From Comamonadaceae bacterium (GTDB taxonomy: Bacteria > Pseudomonadota > Gammaproteobacteria > Burkholderiales > Burkholderiaceae_C), in contig CANFLU010000001.1 in the NCBI GenBank assembly GCA_947447975.1, positions 62,001 through 126,000 of the forward strand: DNA of 64,000 nucleotides, written 5' to 3'. The notes beneath the pieces are model-generated. The model ran no database searches, was not told where the DNA came from, and worked only from the letters and a program-made list of their open reading frames with translations. The translations under genes were made by a program, and so were the position numbers. Positions 8,609 to 17,891 of this stretch are shown piece by piece (positions within the stretch are counted from its first letter, which is position 1; each line of letters opens with the position of its first letter).

Positions 8609-9862
8609 CTAGCCGACCACGCCTTGCTGGCGCAGTCGCGCAATGGCGTCGGCGTCCCAACCCCACTCGCGCAGCAGCGCGTCGGTGTGCTCGCCCAGGG
8701 CCGGGGGAGCGCGGTGCAGCACCGGCAGGGTGTCGGCCAGTCGCAAGGGACTGGCGACCGAGCCTATGGAGCTGACGGCGGTGGCCGCTTGTGCTGCCGC
8801 GCTGGTGGGCTGCGTGACGGCCAAGCCACGGGCCTGCACCTGGGCGTCGGCAAAGGCTTGGGCCACCGAATTGATCGGGCCGCAGGGCACGGCGTGGTGC
8901 TCCAAGTCGGCAATCCACTGTGCGGTCGTGCGCGTGCGCGTCACGGCCTGCATCAAGGCCTCCAAGGTGTCACGGTGGCGGACCCGCTCACTGTTGGTGT
9001 GAAAGCGCGGATCGGTCGCCCATTCGGGATGGCCGGCCACCGCGCAAAAACGCGCAAATTGACCGTCGTTGCCGATCGCCAGCAGCATGGCGCTGTCTTG
9101 GGTTTCAAAGTCGCGGTAGGGCACCAGGCTGGGGTGGCTATTGCCCTGGCGCTGGGGCGATTGGCCGGTATTTAAAAAGCCCGCCGCCTGGTTGGCCAAA
9201 ATCGCCATGCCCACGTCGAGCAAGCTCATGTCGATGTGCTGGCCCAGGCCGGTGCGGTGGCGCACCTCGATGGCCGCCAAAATCGCGCTGCAGGCGTAAA
9301 CGCCGGTAAACAAATCGGTCAAGGCCACGCCCACGCGCTGCGGGCTGCCGCCCGGTGTTCCTTCCGGTTTGCCGGTGATGCTCATCATGCCGCTCATGGC
9401 CTGGATCATGAGGTCGTAACCGGCGCGTTCGGCGTAGGGGCCGGTCTGGCCAAATCCGGTGATGGAGCAATAAATCAGGCGCGGATTGAGTGCGTGCACA
9501 TGGGCGTAATCCAAACCGTAATGCGCCAGGCCGCCAACCTTGAAGTTTTCTACCAAGATGTCTGATTGCAGGGCCAGCTCTTTGATCAGCGCCTGCCCTT
9601 GCGGCTTGGCAATATCGATCGCGATGGAGCGCTTATTGCGGTTGCAGGCAGTGAAATAGCTGGCGTGTGCCGTGTCCTGGCCGTGCGCATCTTGCAAAAA
9701 GGGCGGGCCCCAATGGCGCGTGTCGTCGCCCTCGCCGGGTTTTTCGATTTTGATGACATCGGCACCCATGTCCGCCAGCATCTGGGTGCACCAGGGCCCG
9801 GCCAATACACGCGTCAGGTCCAGGACTTTGAGGTGGGAGAGGGCAGAGGGGGTTTGCGGCAT
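8609..9862 (-). CDS. CaiB/BaiF-type CoA-transferase (class III)
   Basis: A 417-residue family III CoA-transferase moving CoA between a donor acyl-CoA and an acceptor acid via an aspartyl-CoA thioester. Visible motifs are the N-terminal LDLTRVLAGPWCTQMLADMG and VIKIEKPGEGDDTR, and the likely nucleophile D183 in VGVALTDLFTG. Length is normal. It ends a minus-strand run of CoA-thioester genes and sits 96 bp downstream of the YchJ gene, so it may have its own promoter. The acyl partner is not predictable (formyl, succinyl, carnitine-like and others use this fold). It converges on uup. Confidence 0.9.
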   Translation of the reverse strand: MPQTPSALSHLKVLDLTRVLAGPWCTQMLADMGADVIKIEKPGEGDDTRHWGPPFLQDAHGQDTAHASYFTACNRNKRSIAIDIAKPQGQALIKELALQSDILVENFKVGGLAHYGLDYAHVHALNPRLIYCSITGFGQTGPYAERAGYDLMIQAMSGMMSITGKPEGTPGGSPQRVGVALTDLFTGVYACSAILAAIEVRHRTGLGQHIDMSLLDVGMAILANQAAGFLNTGQSPQRQGNSHPSLVPYRDFETQDSAMLLAIGNDGQFARFCAVAGHPEWATDPRFHTNSERVRHRDTLEALMQAVTRTRTTAQWIADLEHHAVPCGPINSVAQAFADAQVQARGLAVTQPTSAAAQAATAVSSIGSVASPLRLADTLPVLHRAPPALGEHTDALLREWGWDADAIARLRQQGVVG

Positions 9863-9958
9863 GGCGGTCTAAAAAATGGAGATGGAAATGTGCGAGCCTA
9901 ACGCGAAGCGCAAGCTCGTGGTTTGCGCTAAGTCCACTTGGGCGCAATGCCCCCGAAC

Positions 9959-10384
9959 TCATACCAGTTGTACGCCGTCCACATACCACCAGCGTCCCTC
10001 TTGCAGCACAAAGCGGCTGCGCTCGTGCAAGCGCCAGGCGCTGGCACCAGCGGGTTTGTAGCGGGCGATAAATTCCACTTCGGCATCGGTCGGGCTGCTG
10101 GTTTGCGCCTCGCGCACCTCTAGGCCCAGCCACTTGCCCGTGGTGTCAAAGCCCACTTGCACCGGGCGTGTGCTGGTATGCCAGGTGGCGAGCAAATAGG
10201 CTTCGCGCTGCAAGGCAAAGGCGCTGTAGCGTGAGCGCATCAGGCTGTGGGCATCGGGAGGGGCGCCATCCCCATCCAGATACTGGCCGCAACAGGCAGA
10301 AAAACGCAGCGGCTTGGCGTTTGCACCCAGGCGCGCACACGGGCAGGGCTTGTCGCCCGGGAGGGCCAGCGGACCCTGACTCAT
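9959..10384 (-). CDS. YchJ family protein (UPF0225, SEC-C motif)
   Basis: A 141-residue protein. It has an N-terminal metal-binding SEC-C-like cluster (CPCARLGANAKPLRFSACCG) and the YchJ core, including LMRSRYSAFALQREAYLLATWH and a C-terminal FVLQEGRWWYVDG. The biochemical role is unknown; the fold is NTF2-like with a zinc-type cluster. Its start overlaps the end of the rhodanese gene by four bases (ATGA), indicating translational coupling. Confidence 0.88.
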   Translation of the reverse strand: MSQGPLALPGDKPCPCARLGANAKPLRFSACCGQYLDGDGAPPDAHSLMRSRYSAFALQREAYLLATWHTSTRPVQVGFDTTGKWLGLEVREAQTSSPTDAEVEFIARYKPAGASAWRLHERSRFVLQEGRWWYVDGVQLV

Positions 10385-10812
10385 CCGCCTTTGGCGGCCT
10401 TGGCTTGCGCCTTGTGGGCTTCCCAGCTTTGCACCGGTGCGCCGTCTTTGACCCAGGCGGCAAAGCCGCCGTCAATGTGGGCAACATTGGTCATGCCCAT
10501 TTCCTGCAAGGCTTTGGTGGCCAAGGCGCTGCGCCAGCTAGCCGCGCAAAACAACACATATTCTTTGGCTTCGTCGCCAAACACCGGTTTGAAATACGGC
10601 GAAGCCGGGTCCACCCAAAATTCCAGCATGCCGCGCGGCGCCAATACCGCACCGTCAATCGTGCCCTCGCGCTCGGCTTCGCGGATGTCGCGAATGTCCA
10701 CCAATTGCATACGCCCGTCGGCCAGTCGCTCGCGCACTTGCGTCACGGAATAGGTGGTGATGCAGGCATTGGCCTCATCGACGAGTTGGCGAAATCCTTT
10801 GGTAATCGGCAT
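10381..10812 (-). CDS. Single-domain rhodanese-like sulfurtransferase
   Basis: A 143-residue rhodanese domain protein. The active-site cysteine is C89 in YVLFCAASWRSA; DIRDIREAEREGTIDGA and HIDGGFAAWVKDG are the flanking rhodanese motifs. It would carry a persulfide in sulfur transfer or thiol redox reactions in the cytoplasm. It is the eighth gene of the liuR-headed minus-strand run: 22 bp after the acyl-CoA dehydrogenase and overlapping the YchJ gene by four bases. Its sulfur acceptor is unknown. Confidence 0.9.
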   Translation of the reverse strand: MPITKGFRQLVDEANACITTYSVTQVRERLADGRMQLVDIRDIREAEREGTIDGAVLAPRGMLEFWVDPASPYFKPVFGDEAKEYVLFCAASWRSALATKALQEMGMTNVAHIDGGFAAWVKDGAPVQSWEAHKAQAKAAKGG

Positions 10813-10834
10813 AATGTCTCCTTGTGTTGTCGGC

Positions 10835-11965
10835 TCAGGCCAGGGCGCGTTGGATGATAATTTTTTGCACGTCGCTGGTGCCTTCGTAAATTTGGCAGAC
10901 GCGCACGTCGCGGTAAATGCGCTCCACCGGAAAGTCGCTTACATAGCCATAACCACCCAGGGTTTGGATGGCCACAGTACATACTTTTTCGGCCATCTCG
11001 CTGGCGAATAATTTGGCCATGGCCGCTTCTTTCAGGCAGGGCCGGCCAGCATCGCGCAGGGCTGCTGCATGCCATATCAATTGGCGCGCGGCTTCCAGTT
11101 GGGTTGCGCACTCCGCCAGCCTAAAACCCACCGCCTGGTGGTTAAAAATAGGCGCACCAAAACTCTGCCGGTCTTTGGCATAAGCCAGCGCCACTTCAAA
11201 CGCACTGCGCGCCATGCCTACGCTTTGCGCAGCGATGCCGATGCGCCCGCCCTCCAAGCCGCCCAGCGCGATGCCATAGCCCTCGCCCTCTTTGCCGATC
11301 AAGTTGTCCGCCGGGATACGGCAGTTATCAAAGTTAATTTGCGCGGTGTCGCTGCTGTGCTGGCCCAGCTTGTCTTCCAACCGTGCCACCACATAGCCCG
11401 GCGCGGTGGTGGGCACCAAAAACGCGCTCATACCTTTTTTGCCCGCACCTTTGTCGGTGACGGCAATCACAATGGCTACGTCGGCATGCTTGCCGCTGGT
11501 GATGAATTGCTTCACACCATGGAGCACGAAGGCATCGCCTTCGCGTACTGCCGTGGTGCGCAGGGTAGAGGCGTCCGAGCCCACATGGGGCTCGGTCAAG
11601 CAAAACGCGCCCAGCATCTCGCCGCGTGCCAAAGGCGTGAGCCACTGTTTTTTTTGCGTCGCATTGCCGTAGCGCATCAAGATGGCGTTGACCGGGCAAT
11701 TGGTCACGCTGATCACCGTGCTCGTGCCACCGTCGCCAGCGGCGATCTCTTCCAGCACCAAAGCCAGCGTCAGGTAATCCAACTGCACGCCGCCGTATTC
11801 CTCGGGCACGCAAATGCCGTATGCGCCCAGCGCCGCCAGGCCCTTGTGCGCGTCTTTAGGAAAGGTATGTTCCTTATCCCAGCGCGAGGCGTTCGGCCAC
11901 AGTTCGTTTTGCGCAAACTCGCGCACCGCGTCGCGTATGGCTTCCTGGTCGGGGGTAAGCAGCAT
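10835..11965 (-). CDS. Acyl-CoA dehydrogenase
   Basis: A 376-residue FAD-dependent acyl-CoA dehydrogenase introducing an alpha-beta double bond and passing electrons to ETF. The order is typical: N-terminal helical domain, CLTEPHVGSDASTLRT in the middle beta domain, and C-terminal helical domain ending QIYEGTSDVQKIII, with catalytic base E361. That C-terminal glutamate places it with short/medium-chain (butyryl-CoA-type) enzymes, unlike the neighbouring Ivd. Its start is eight bases after the thiolase stop. Inference: it acts on a branched or short acyl-CoA linked to leucine/isoleucine or butyrate metabolism. Confidence 0.92.
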   Translation of the reverse strand: MLLTPDQEAIRDAVREFAQNELWPNASRWDKEHTFPKDAHKGLAALGAYGICVPEEYGGVQLDYLTLALVLEEIAAGDGGTSTVISVTNCPVNAILMRYGNATQKKQWLTPLARGEMLGAFCLTEPHVGSDASTLRTTAVREGDAFVLHGVKQFITSGKHADVAIVIAVTDKGAGKKGMSAFLVPTTAPGYVVARLEDKLGQHSSDTAQINFDNCRIPADNLIGKEGEGYGIALGGLEGGRIGIAAQSVGMARSAFEVALAYAKDRQSFGAPIFNHQAVGFRLAECATQLEAARQLIWHAAALRDAGRPCLKEAAMAKLFASEMAEKVCTVAIQTLGGYGYVSDFPVERIYRDVRVCQIYEGTSDVQKIIIQRALA

Positions 11966-11973
11966 GTCAGGCC

Positions 11974-13155
11974 TTAGAGCATTTCGACCGCTACCGCAGT
12001 CGCCTCACCGCCGCCAATGCACAGCGTGGCCAGGCCGCGCTTTAGGCCGCGTGCTTTCAGGGCATGCAAAAGCGTGACCATGATGCGCGCACCAGAGGCG
12101 CCTATGGGGTGGCCCAAGGCGCAGGCGCCGCCGTTGACGTTGACTTTGTCGTGCCCGATGCCCAGCTCTTTCATCAGCGCCATGGGCACCACGGCAAAGG
12201 CTTCGTTGATTTCCCACAAGTCCACATCGCCCACCGCCCAGCCGGCTTTGGCCAAGGCTTTTTGTGTCGCGCCCAGGGGCGCGGTGGCAAACCACTCGGG
12301 CGCTTGCGCGTGGGTGGCGTGGCTGACGATGCGGGCCAGGGGTTTGCAAGCCAATTGCGTTGCGGTGCTGGCACGCATCAACACCATGGCGGCCGCGCCG
12401 TCGTTGATCGACGAGCTGGAGGCGGCGGTAATCGTGCCGTCTTTTTTGAATGCCGGCCTGAGACCGGGAATTTTGTCCAGCTTGATTTTGCCCGGGCCTT
12501 CGTCCACGCTGACCACGCGTTCGCCGCTGCGCTCTTTCACGGTGACGGGTGTGATCTCGATGGCAAAGGCACCACTGGCAATGGCTGCTTGCGCGCGCTG
12601 CACGCTGGCGGTGGCAAAAGCGTCTTGTTCGGCACGGGTAAAGCTGTATTTGGCAGCGCAGTCTTCGCCAAAAGTGCCCATGCTGCGGCCCGCTTCGTAG
12701 GCATCTTCCAGCCCGTCCAGCATCATGTGGTCGTAGACCTTGTCATGGCCCATGCGGTAGCCGCCACGGCCTTTGAGTAAGAGGTAAGGCGCGTTGGTCA
12801 TGCTCTCCATGCCGCCGGCCACCAACACGTCCTGGCTGTGCGCGGCCAGCATGTCGTGCGCAAACATGGCTGCGCGCATGCCGGAGCCGCACATTTTGGA
12901 CAAGGTGACTGCGCCCGCACTTTGCGGCAAACCGCCTTTAAAGGCCGCCTGGCGCGCCGGGGCCTGGCCCTGGCCGGCCATCAGGCAATTGCCAAACAAA
13001 ACTTCGCCCACCGCATCGGGCGCGATACCGGCGCGCTCGACCGCAGCGCGGATCGCAGCGCCGCCCAGGTCATGCGCGGCAAGGCTGGAAAAATCGCCCT
13101 GAAAACTCCCCATGGGGGTGCGGGCGGCGCTGACAATCACGATAGGGTCTTGCAT
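11974..13155 (-). CDS. Acetyl-CoA C-acetyltransferase (thiolase)
   Basis: A 393-residue biosynthetic-type thiolase (acetoacetyl-CoA <-> 2 acetyl-CoA). The catalytic residues are the nucleophile C89 in KMCGSGMRAA, H349 in ALGHPIGASGAR and C379 in TLCIGGGEA. ATG 13155 is chosen because GAGGAG lies ten bases upstream; the ORF track start five codons earlier has no such site. In the context of ivd it would cleave the acetoacetyl-CoA formed in leucine degradation. It lies between aceK and the acyl-CoA dehydrogenase, with gaps of 29 and 8 bp. Confidence 0.93.
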   Translation of the reverse strand: MQDPIVIVSAARTPMGSFQGDFSSLAAHDLGGAAIRAAVERAGIAPDAVGEVLFGNCLMAGQGQAPARQAAFKGGLPQSAGAVTLSKMCGSGMRAAMFAHDMLAAHSQDVLVAGGMESMTNAPYLLLKGRGGYRMGHDKVYDHMMLDGLEDAYEAGRSMGTFGEDCAAKYSFTRAEQDAFATASVQRAQAAIASGAFAIEITPVTVKERSGERVVSVDEGPGKIKLDKIPGLRPAFKKDGTITAASSSSINDGAAAMVLMRASTATQLACKPLARIVSHATHAQAPEWFATAPLGATQKALAKAGWAVGDVDLWEINEAFAVVPMALMKELGIGHDKVNVNGGACALGHPIGASGARIMVTLLHALKARGLKRGLATLCIGGGEATAVAVEML

Positions 13156-13184
13156 GGTGGGGCTCCTCAAAATGGTAGGGTTCT

Positions 13185-14999
13185 TCAGTCGGTTTCAAAG
13201 CGCTTTTCCCGGTCATAGGGAAACACGTCGTGTACATAGCCTTGGGCAATGCGGTCTTTATGGCTTTGCCAGAAGTCCACGTCCAGCAAGTCGGCATGGT
13301 GCTCCATGAATACTTTGCGCACGGCCGGGTTGCCCAATAAAAACGGGGTGAAGGTTTCGGGGAAGACGTCTTTGGGGCCTACGCTGTACCAGGTCTCGCC
13401 GGACATTTCATCTTCTTCATTGCGAGGCGCGGGCACACGGCGGAAATTGCAGTCGGTGATGTATTCGATTTCGTCGTAGTCATAAAACACCACCTTGCCG
13501 TGGCGCGTGATGCCGAAGTTTTTCCACAGCATGTCGCCGGGGAAAATATTGGCCGCTACCAGGTCTTTGATGGCATTGCCGTACTCCACAACGCCGCGCG
13601 CAATCTGGCTGCGTGCGCGTTCGGCGTTGGCCGAGGCATTGGCCGCATCAGCACCGCCGGCATCAAAAGCTTCCTGCAGGTAAATGTTGAGCGGAATCAT
13701 GCGCCGCTCGATATAGACGTGTTTGATGATGACTTCCTGGGTGCCATCGCTGCGGGTATTGATTTGTAGCTGGCTAGGTGCAAATTTTTCTATCTCAGCC
13801 AACAACTCTGGCTCAAATCGATCCAAGGTAAAACCCACGCCGCTGTATTCCAGGGTGTCGGCCATGCGCCCGACGCGGTCATGTTGCTTGACCAGCAAAT
13901 ATTTGCCTTTGATTTGCTCGCGCGAGGTGTCTTTGGGCGGCGGATAAAAGTCTTTGATAACTTTGAACACATAAGGAAAGCTAGGCAGATCAAACACCAG
14001 CATCACCATGCCTTTAATCCCCGGCGCTATTCGGAACTTGTCGCTAGAGTGGCGCAAGTGGTGCAAAAAGTCGCGGTAAAAAAGCGTCTTGCCCTGCTTG
14101 GCCAGGCCCAGGGCGTTGTAAATTTCATTGCGCGGTTTGCGTGGCATGAGGCTACGCAAAAACTGCACATAAGCCGAAGGCACTTCCATATCGACCATAA
14201 AGTATGCGCGCGCAAAACTAAATAGCATCAGCAAATCATCTTCGCCAAACAAGGCTGCGTCGATACGCAACAGTCCCGTCTTGCCATGCAAAACCGGGAG
14301 CGCAAAACCCAGCTCCTGAAAGCCGTTGATCAGCTTGCCGACCATGTAGCAGCCCTTGTTGCGAAAGAACAAGCCGGTGAGTACCTGCACCTGAAAATTG
14401 GCGCGCAAAGTAAATTCACCCAGTTGCTGCGTCATAACCTGCGCCACCAAGGCGGTATCGCGTTCTAGGTCTTCGAAGCCTAGCCGCAAGTCAAAGTCTT
14501 GGACCATACGCAGCGCCGTAGCCTGCATGGTTTCGCGGGTGGGGTAATAGGCGCGGTAAGTGGGGCGACTCTCTGTCTCACCGCTCTCGATGTATTCGGT
14601 GCTGACCGCCGGACGCACAAAAATAAAGTCGTTTTGGAAATAGCTGCGATGCAGTATTTTGGTGGTCACCGAGTTGAAAAACGTTTCCGCTAGCTCGGGT
14701 TGGTGGTGGTCTACCAGCAAGCCAATGTAGAGCAGCTTGACCTGCTGCCAGACTTCCATCGGCTGCTCACCGGCCTTGAACTCGCGCTCTAGGCGGTTGG
14801 TGCATTCCAACACCCGCAGGTCATAAAACTCGATGCGTTCGCGCTGGGCGCGCTGCTGGCCATGCCAGTCCGCCGTTTCAAAGCGGTGTTTGGCGCGCGC
14901 AGACTCGGTGCGAAACAGGCGGTAGTGGCGGTTAAAGCCATCCATCATCGCCTTGGCAATGTCATAGGCCAGTGGCGAGTCCAGGCGCGTGGGGAACAT
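13185..14999 (-). CDS. aceK: Isocitrate dehydrogenase kinase/phosphatase
   Basis: A 604-residue bifunctional AceK that phosphorylates and dephosphorylates NADP-isocitrate dehydrogenase and so diverts isocitrate to the glyoxylate bypass when acetyl-CoA is the carbon source. The whole family length is present: an N-terminal regulatory half ([20 protein letters not shown]) and a C-terminal kinase-like half ([19 protein letters not shown], then [19 protein letters not shown] with the metal/ATP-site aspartates). In enterobacteria aceK follows aceBA. Here it sits 12 bp after can inside the liuR-headed run, which suggests coupling of leucine-derived acetyl-CoA to glyoxylate-shunt control (inference). 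Confidence 0.96.
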   Translation of the reverse strand: MFPTRLDSPLAYDIAKAMMDGFNRHYRLFRTESARAKHRFETADWHGQQRAQRERIEFYDLRVLECTNRLEREFKAGEQPMEVWQQVKLLYIGLLVDHHQPELAETFFNSVTTKILHRSYFQNDFIFVRPAVSTEYIESGETESRPTYRAYYPTRETMQATALRMVQDFDLRLGFEDLERDTALVAQVMTQQLGEFTLRANFQVQVLTGLFFRNKGCYMVGKLINGFQELGFALPVLHGKTGLLRIDAALFGEDDLLMLFSFARAYFMVDMEVPSAYVQFLRSLMPRKPRNEIYNALGLAKQGKTLFYRDFLHHLRHSSDKFRIAPGIKGMVMLVFDLPSFPYVFKVIKDFYPPPKDTSREQIKGKYLLVKQHDRVGRMADTLEYSGVGFTLDRFEPELLAEIEKFAPSQLQINTRSDGTQEVIIKHVYIERRMIPLNIYLQEAFDAGGADAANASANAERARSQIARGVVEYGNAIKDLVAANIFPGDMLWKNFGITRHGKVVFYDYDEIEYITDCNFRRVPAPRNEEDEMSGETWYSVGPKDVFPETFTPFLLGNPAVRKVFMEHHADLLDVDFWQSHKDRIAQGYVHDVFPYDREKRFETD

Positions 15000-15011
15000 G
15001 GCAGGGCCCGA

Positions 15012-15665
15012 TTAACGCGGTGCGGCGGCAATAGCAGCAATCGCAGCGCGGTAGATGGCAGCAATATCGTCGTTACCACCCAAATGCATGTGCAAGTCTT
15101 TGAGCAAGCCATCGTGCAGGCCGTAGACACATCCGTGCAGCGTCACCTCTTGGTCGCGTGCCCAGGCGTCTTGCAAGACGGTGCTTTGCGCCACATTGAG
15201 CACTTGCTCCACCGCATTGAGCTCGCACAAGATATTGGCGCGGGCGACCTCTGGTGCGGCGTCAATCAAGGCCTGGTGGCGGTCACGCACGTCCTGGATA
15301 TGGCGCAGCCAGTTGTCCGCCAGGCCAATGCGTGCGCCTTCCAGTGCCGCCTGTACGCCCGAGCATCCATAGTGGCCGACCACCAAAATATCACGCACCT
15401 TCAAACGCTCCACCGCAAACTGGATAGTGGACAAGGCATTCAAATCCGAATGCACCACCACGTTGGCGACATTGCGGTGGACAAAAATCTCGCCTGGCGC
15501 CAAACCGATGATTTGGTTGGCGGGCACGCGGCTATCTGAACAGCCGATCCACATATAGCGCGGTTTTTGCTGCGCCGTCAGGCCGGTAAAAAAGCCGGGC
15601 TGCTTACGCTCCATTTCAGCCGCCCAGGTGCGGTTGCGGGCGAATAAATCATTTAGCTGGGTCAT
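15012..15665 (-). CDS. can: Beta-class carbonic anhydrase
   Basis: A 217-residue beta-carbonic anhydrase interconverting CO2 and bicarbonate. Zinc ligands and catalytic pair are at the same positions as in E. coli Can: C42 and D44 in GCSDSR, H98 and C101 in GHYGCSG. It lies between ivd and aceK with gaps of 23 and 12 bp. Inference: it supplies bicarbonate to the biotin-dependent methylcrotonyl-CoA carboxylase step after Ivd, although no carboxylase genes are in this window. Confidence 0.95.
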   Translation of the reverse strand: MTQLNDLFARNRTWAAEMERKQPGFFTGLTAQQKPRYMWIGCSDSRVPANQIIGLAPGEIFVHRNVANVVVHSDLNALSTIQFAVERLKVRDILVVGHYGCSGVQAALEGARIGLADNWLRHIQDVRDRHQALIDAAPEVARANILCELNAVEQVLNVAQSTVLQDAWARDQEVTLHGCVYGLHDGLLKDLHMHLGGNDDIAAIYRAAIAAIAAAPR

Positions 15666-15688
15666 AAAAATTACAAGATTTGGTGAAT

Positions 15689-16867
15689 TCAGGCGGTCTC
15701 GGAAAACAATTCACGGCCGATGAGCATACGGCGTATTTCGCTAGTACCCGCGCCAATTTCATAGAGTTTGGCATCGCGCCACAAACGACCCAGTGGGTAA
15801 TCGTTGATATAGCCATTGCCCCCGAATATCTGCACGCCTTCGCCCGCCATCCAGGTGGCTTTTTCAGCAGTCCACAATATCACGCTGGCGCAGTCTTTGC
15901 GTACCCGGCGCACATGCTCAGTACCCAGTGCGTCCAGGTTTTTTGCCACCATATAGGCAAACGAACGCCCCGCTTGCAGCACGGTGTACATATCGGCCAC
16001 CTTGCCCTGAATCAGCTGAAACTGACCAATGCTTTGACCGAACTGCTTGCGCGCATGGATATAGGGCATGACGTTGTCCATCACCGCTTGCATAATGCCC
16101 AAGGGTCCGCCACTGAGTACGGCACGCTCATAGTCCAAGCCGCTCATCAAGACCTTGGCGCCGTTGTTGATACCTCCCAACACATTAGCTAGAGGCACCT
16201 CCACGTTGTTGAACACCAGCTCGCCGGTGTGGCTGCCACGCATGCCCAGTTTGTCCAGTTTTTGCGCGACGGAAAAACCGGGCATCCCTTTTTCAATAAG
16301 AAAGGCCGTAACGCCACGTGCCCCCAGTTCCGGGTCGGTTTTGGCATAGACCACCAGGGTGTCGGCATCCGGGCCGTTGGTGATCCACATCTTGCTGCCG
16401 TTTAAAACAAAGTAACCGCCCTTGTCCTGCGCACGCAGCTTCATGGACAGCACATCGCTGCCCGCGCCAGGCTCGCTCATGGCCAAGGCGCCCACGTGCT
16501 CGCCGCTGATCAGCTTAGGCAGGTAGCGCTGGCGCTGCTCGGGCGTGCCATTGCGCCGAATCTGGTTCACGCACAGGTTGCTGTGCGCGCCATAGGACAA
16601 GCCCACCGAAGCGCTGGCACGTGAGATTTCTTCCATGGCGACCATATGTGCCAGATAGCCCATAGCGGCGCCGCCATATGCTTCTTCAACGGTAATACCC
16701 AGCACGCCCAGATCACCCATCTTGCGCCATAAGTCCATGGGGAACTGGTCGTCCCGGTCGATGGCGGCAGCGCGCGGTGCGATCTCGGCTTGCGCAAAAT
16801 CATGCACGGCTTGGCGCAGCGCATCCACGTCTTCGCCCAATTGAAAGTCCAGTCCTGGCAGGCTCAT
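15689..16867 (-). CDS. ivd: Isovaleryl-CoA dehydrogenase
   Basis: A 392-residue acyl-CoA dehydrogenase converting isovaleryl-CoA to 3-methylcrotonyl-CoA in leucine catabolism, with electrons to ETF. Isovaleryl-specific features are the catalytic base in helix G (E247 in [12 protein letters not shown]) and, at the usual C-terminal base position, [12 protein letters not shown] with no glutamate. FAD-contact motifs SEPGAGSDV and [10 protein letters not shown] are present. It is the third gene after liuR and would be controlled by LiuR. The usual partner genes (carboxylase, AU-binding hydratase, HMG-CoA lyase) are not seen adjacent. Confidence 0.94.
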   Translation of the reverse strand: MSLPGLDFQLGEDVDALRQAVHDFAQAEIAPRAAAIDRDDQFPMDLWRKMGDLGVLGITVEEAYGGAAMGYLAHMVAMEEISRASASVGLSYGAHSNLCVNQIRRNGTPEQRQRYLPKLISGEHVGALAMSEPGAGSDVLSMKLRAQDKGGYFVLNGSKMWITNGPDADTLVVYAKTDPELGARGVTAFLIEKGMPGFSVAQKLDKLGMRGSHTGELVFNNVEVPLANVLGGINNGAKVLMSGLDYERAVLSGGPLGIMQAVMDNVMPYIHARKQFGQSIGQFQLIQGKVADMYTVLQAGRSFAYMVAKNLDALGTEHVRRVRKDCASVILWTAEKATWMAGEGVQIFGGNGYINDYPLGRLWRDAKLYEIGAGTSEIRRMLIGRELFSETA

Positions 16868-16890
16868 GTTTTTTCCCTCAGAAAAATAGA

Positions 16891-17337
16891 TCAGGCGCTT
16901 GCGGGCACGGTGGTCAGGGTTTGCTGCATAAGCGCACAGGGGCTCGTGTGCCCACGCGCGTCCACATGCAACACCTCTGCCGATGCCACCGTAATCCGCT
17001 TGCCGGCGCGTACCACTTTGCCGGTGGCGCGCAACTCGCCATCTTTAAACGCCGCCAAAAAATTGATTTTGTATTCCACCGTAGTGACCTCAAGCCCCTC
17101 GGGGGCAAGCGTCAGCGCCGCATAGCCACCTGCGATATCGGCCAGCATGCCAGTGGCTCCGCCGTGAAAGCCCAGTTGCTGCTGCGTCACTTTGTCCGAA
17201 TAAGGCAGGGTCAACTCGACGCAACCGGGCTCTGCGCGCAACAGGCGCACACCCAGCGCCTGCGACATGCCTTGGCGCGCCAAACTGGTGGCAATGCGCT
17301 GCCACAGCAAGGGGTAAGGCGGGGAATCAGCGGGCAT
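16891..17337 (-). CDS. PaaI-type hotdog acyl-CoA thioesterase
   Basis: A 148-residue single hotdog-fold protein hydrolysing acyl- or aryl-CoA thioesters. The helix region [20 protein letters not shown] carries the HGG..(x)..D/E active-site pattern, and [16 protein letters not shown] is the following strand motif. It overlaps liuR by 11 bases and precedes ivd by 23 bp, so it is translated in the LiuR-controlled run. It may release CoA from accumulated branched-chain or dead-end acyl-CoAs. The substrate is unproven. Confidence 0.88.
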   Translation of the reverse strand: MPADSPPYPLLWQRIATSLARQGMSQALGVRLLRAEPGCVELTLPYSDKVTQQQLGFHGGATGMLADIAGGYAALTLAPEGLEVTTVEYKINFLAAFKDGELRATGKVVRAGKRITVASAEVLHVDARGHTSPCALMQQTLTTVPASA

Positions 17338-17764
17338 GCGCAGCCTGGGCTTTGGTTTTTTTGCTTTTAGGTACGCTGGCAGCGACTTTGCCCAGCAGCG
17401 CGCGTGCTTCGCGCTGGTGAACTTTGATCTCGTCCAAATTGGCCTGCAAATCAGCCATCTGCTCTTCGATGCGGCTACGGTGCACGTCCAACACCTCCAA
17501 AAACTTCGTCAGCTGCATGCCGGTGTCACGCGGGCTTTCGTAGGTATCGATGATGTCCTTGGCCTCGGTCAGGCTGAGGCCCAGGCGCTTGGCACGCAAA
17601 GTCAATTTCAAGCGGGTGCGATCACGCACGCTATACACCCGGTTGCGCCCGCCCGGGCCGGTACGCTCGGGTTGCAACAAACCCAGGTCTTCGTAAAAAC
17701 GGATGGCCCGCGTCGTCAAGTCGAATTCGCGCGACAGGTCACTGATACTGAAAGTGCTGCTCAT
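17327..17764 (-). CDS. liuR: MerR-family regulator, LiuR type
   Basis: A 145-residue MerR-family protein. The HTH is at residues ~5-40 (FSISDLSREFDLTTRAIRFY, then EDLGLLQPERTG) with the wing GGRNRVYSVRDRTRLK, a coiled-coil dimerisation helix, and a Lys/Ala-rich tail. Only MerR-like DNA-binding features are seen and no metal cysteines, as in LiuR, the repressor of branched-chain amino acid degradation in proteobacteria. It heads the minus-strand run containing ivd. A 24-bp perfect palindrome lies in the divergent promoter region to its right. The effector is probably an acyl-CoA intermediate (family knowledge, not visible here). Confidence 0.88.
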   Translation of the reverse strand: MSSTFSISDLSREFDLTTRAIRFYEDLGLLQPERTGPGGRNRVYSVRDRTRLKLTLRAKRLGLSLTEAKDIIDTYESPRDTGMQLTKFLEVLDVHRSRIEEQMADLQANLDEIKVHQREARALLGKVAASVPKSKKTKAQAAHAR

Positions 17765-17846
17765 CGTAGGGGCACAGGGCTATGAAATTAGAAGTTGCAA
17801 ACCGAGGCGACAGCGTGGGCATCCCTGCCTGTCTAGAATAGTCCGC

Positions 17847-17870
17847 ATTGACGTTTACGTAAACGTCAAT
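17847..17870. promoter_or_regulatory. 24-bp perfect palindrome, putative LiuR operator
   Basis: The half-site ATTGACGTTTAC is followed immediately by its exact reverse complement, with no central spacer. It lies 82 bp upstream of liuR and 21 bp before the divergent MBL-fold gene, so it can control both. The core resembles the TTTACGTNNACGTAAA-like sites described for LiuR/MerR regulators of branched-chain catabolism. Assignment to LiuR is by position and resemblance. Confidence 0.8.
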
Positions 17871-17891
17871 TATGAATCAAAAAATCTCTCC

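Noticed and set aside
11069-11977. 302-codon plus-strand ORF antisense to the acyl-CoA dehydrogenase
   Set aside because: Shadow frame with Arg/His/Ala-rich composition and no motifs.
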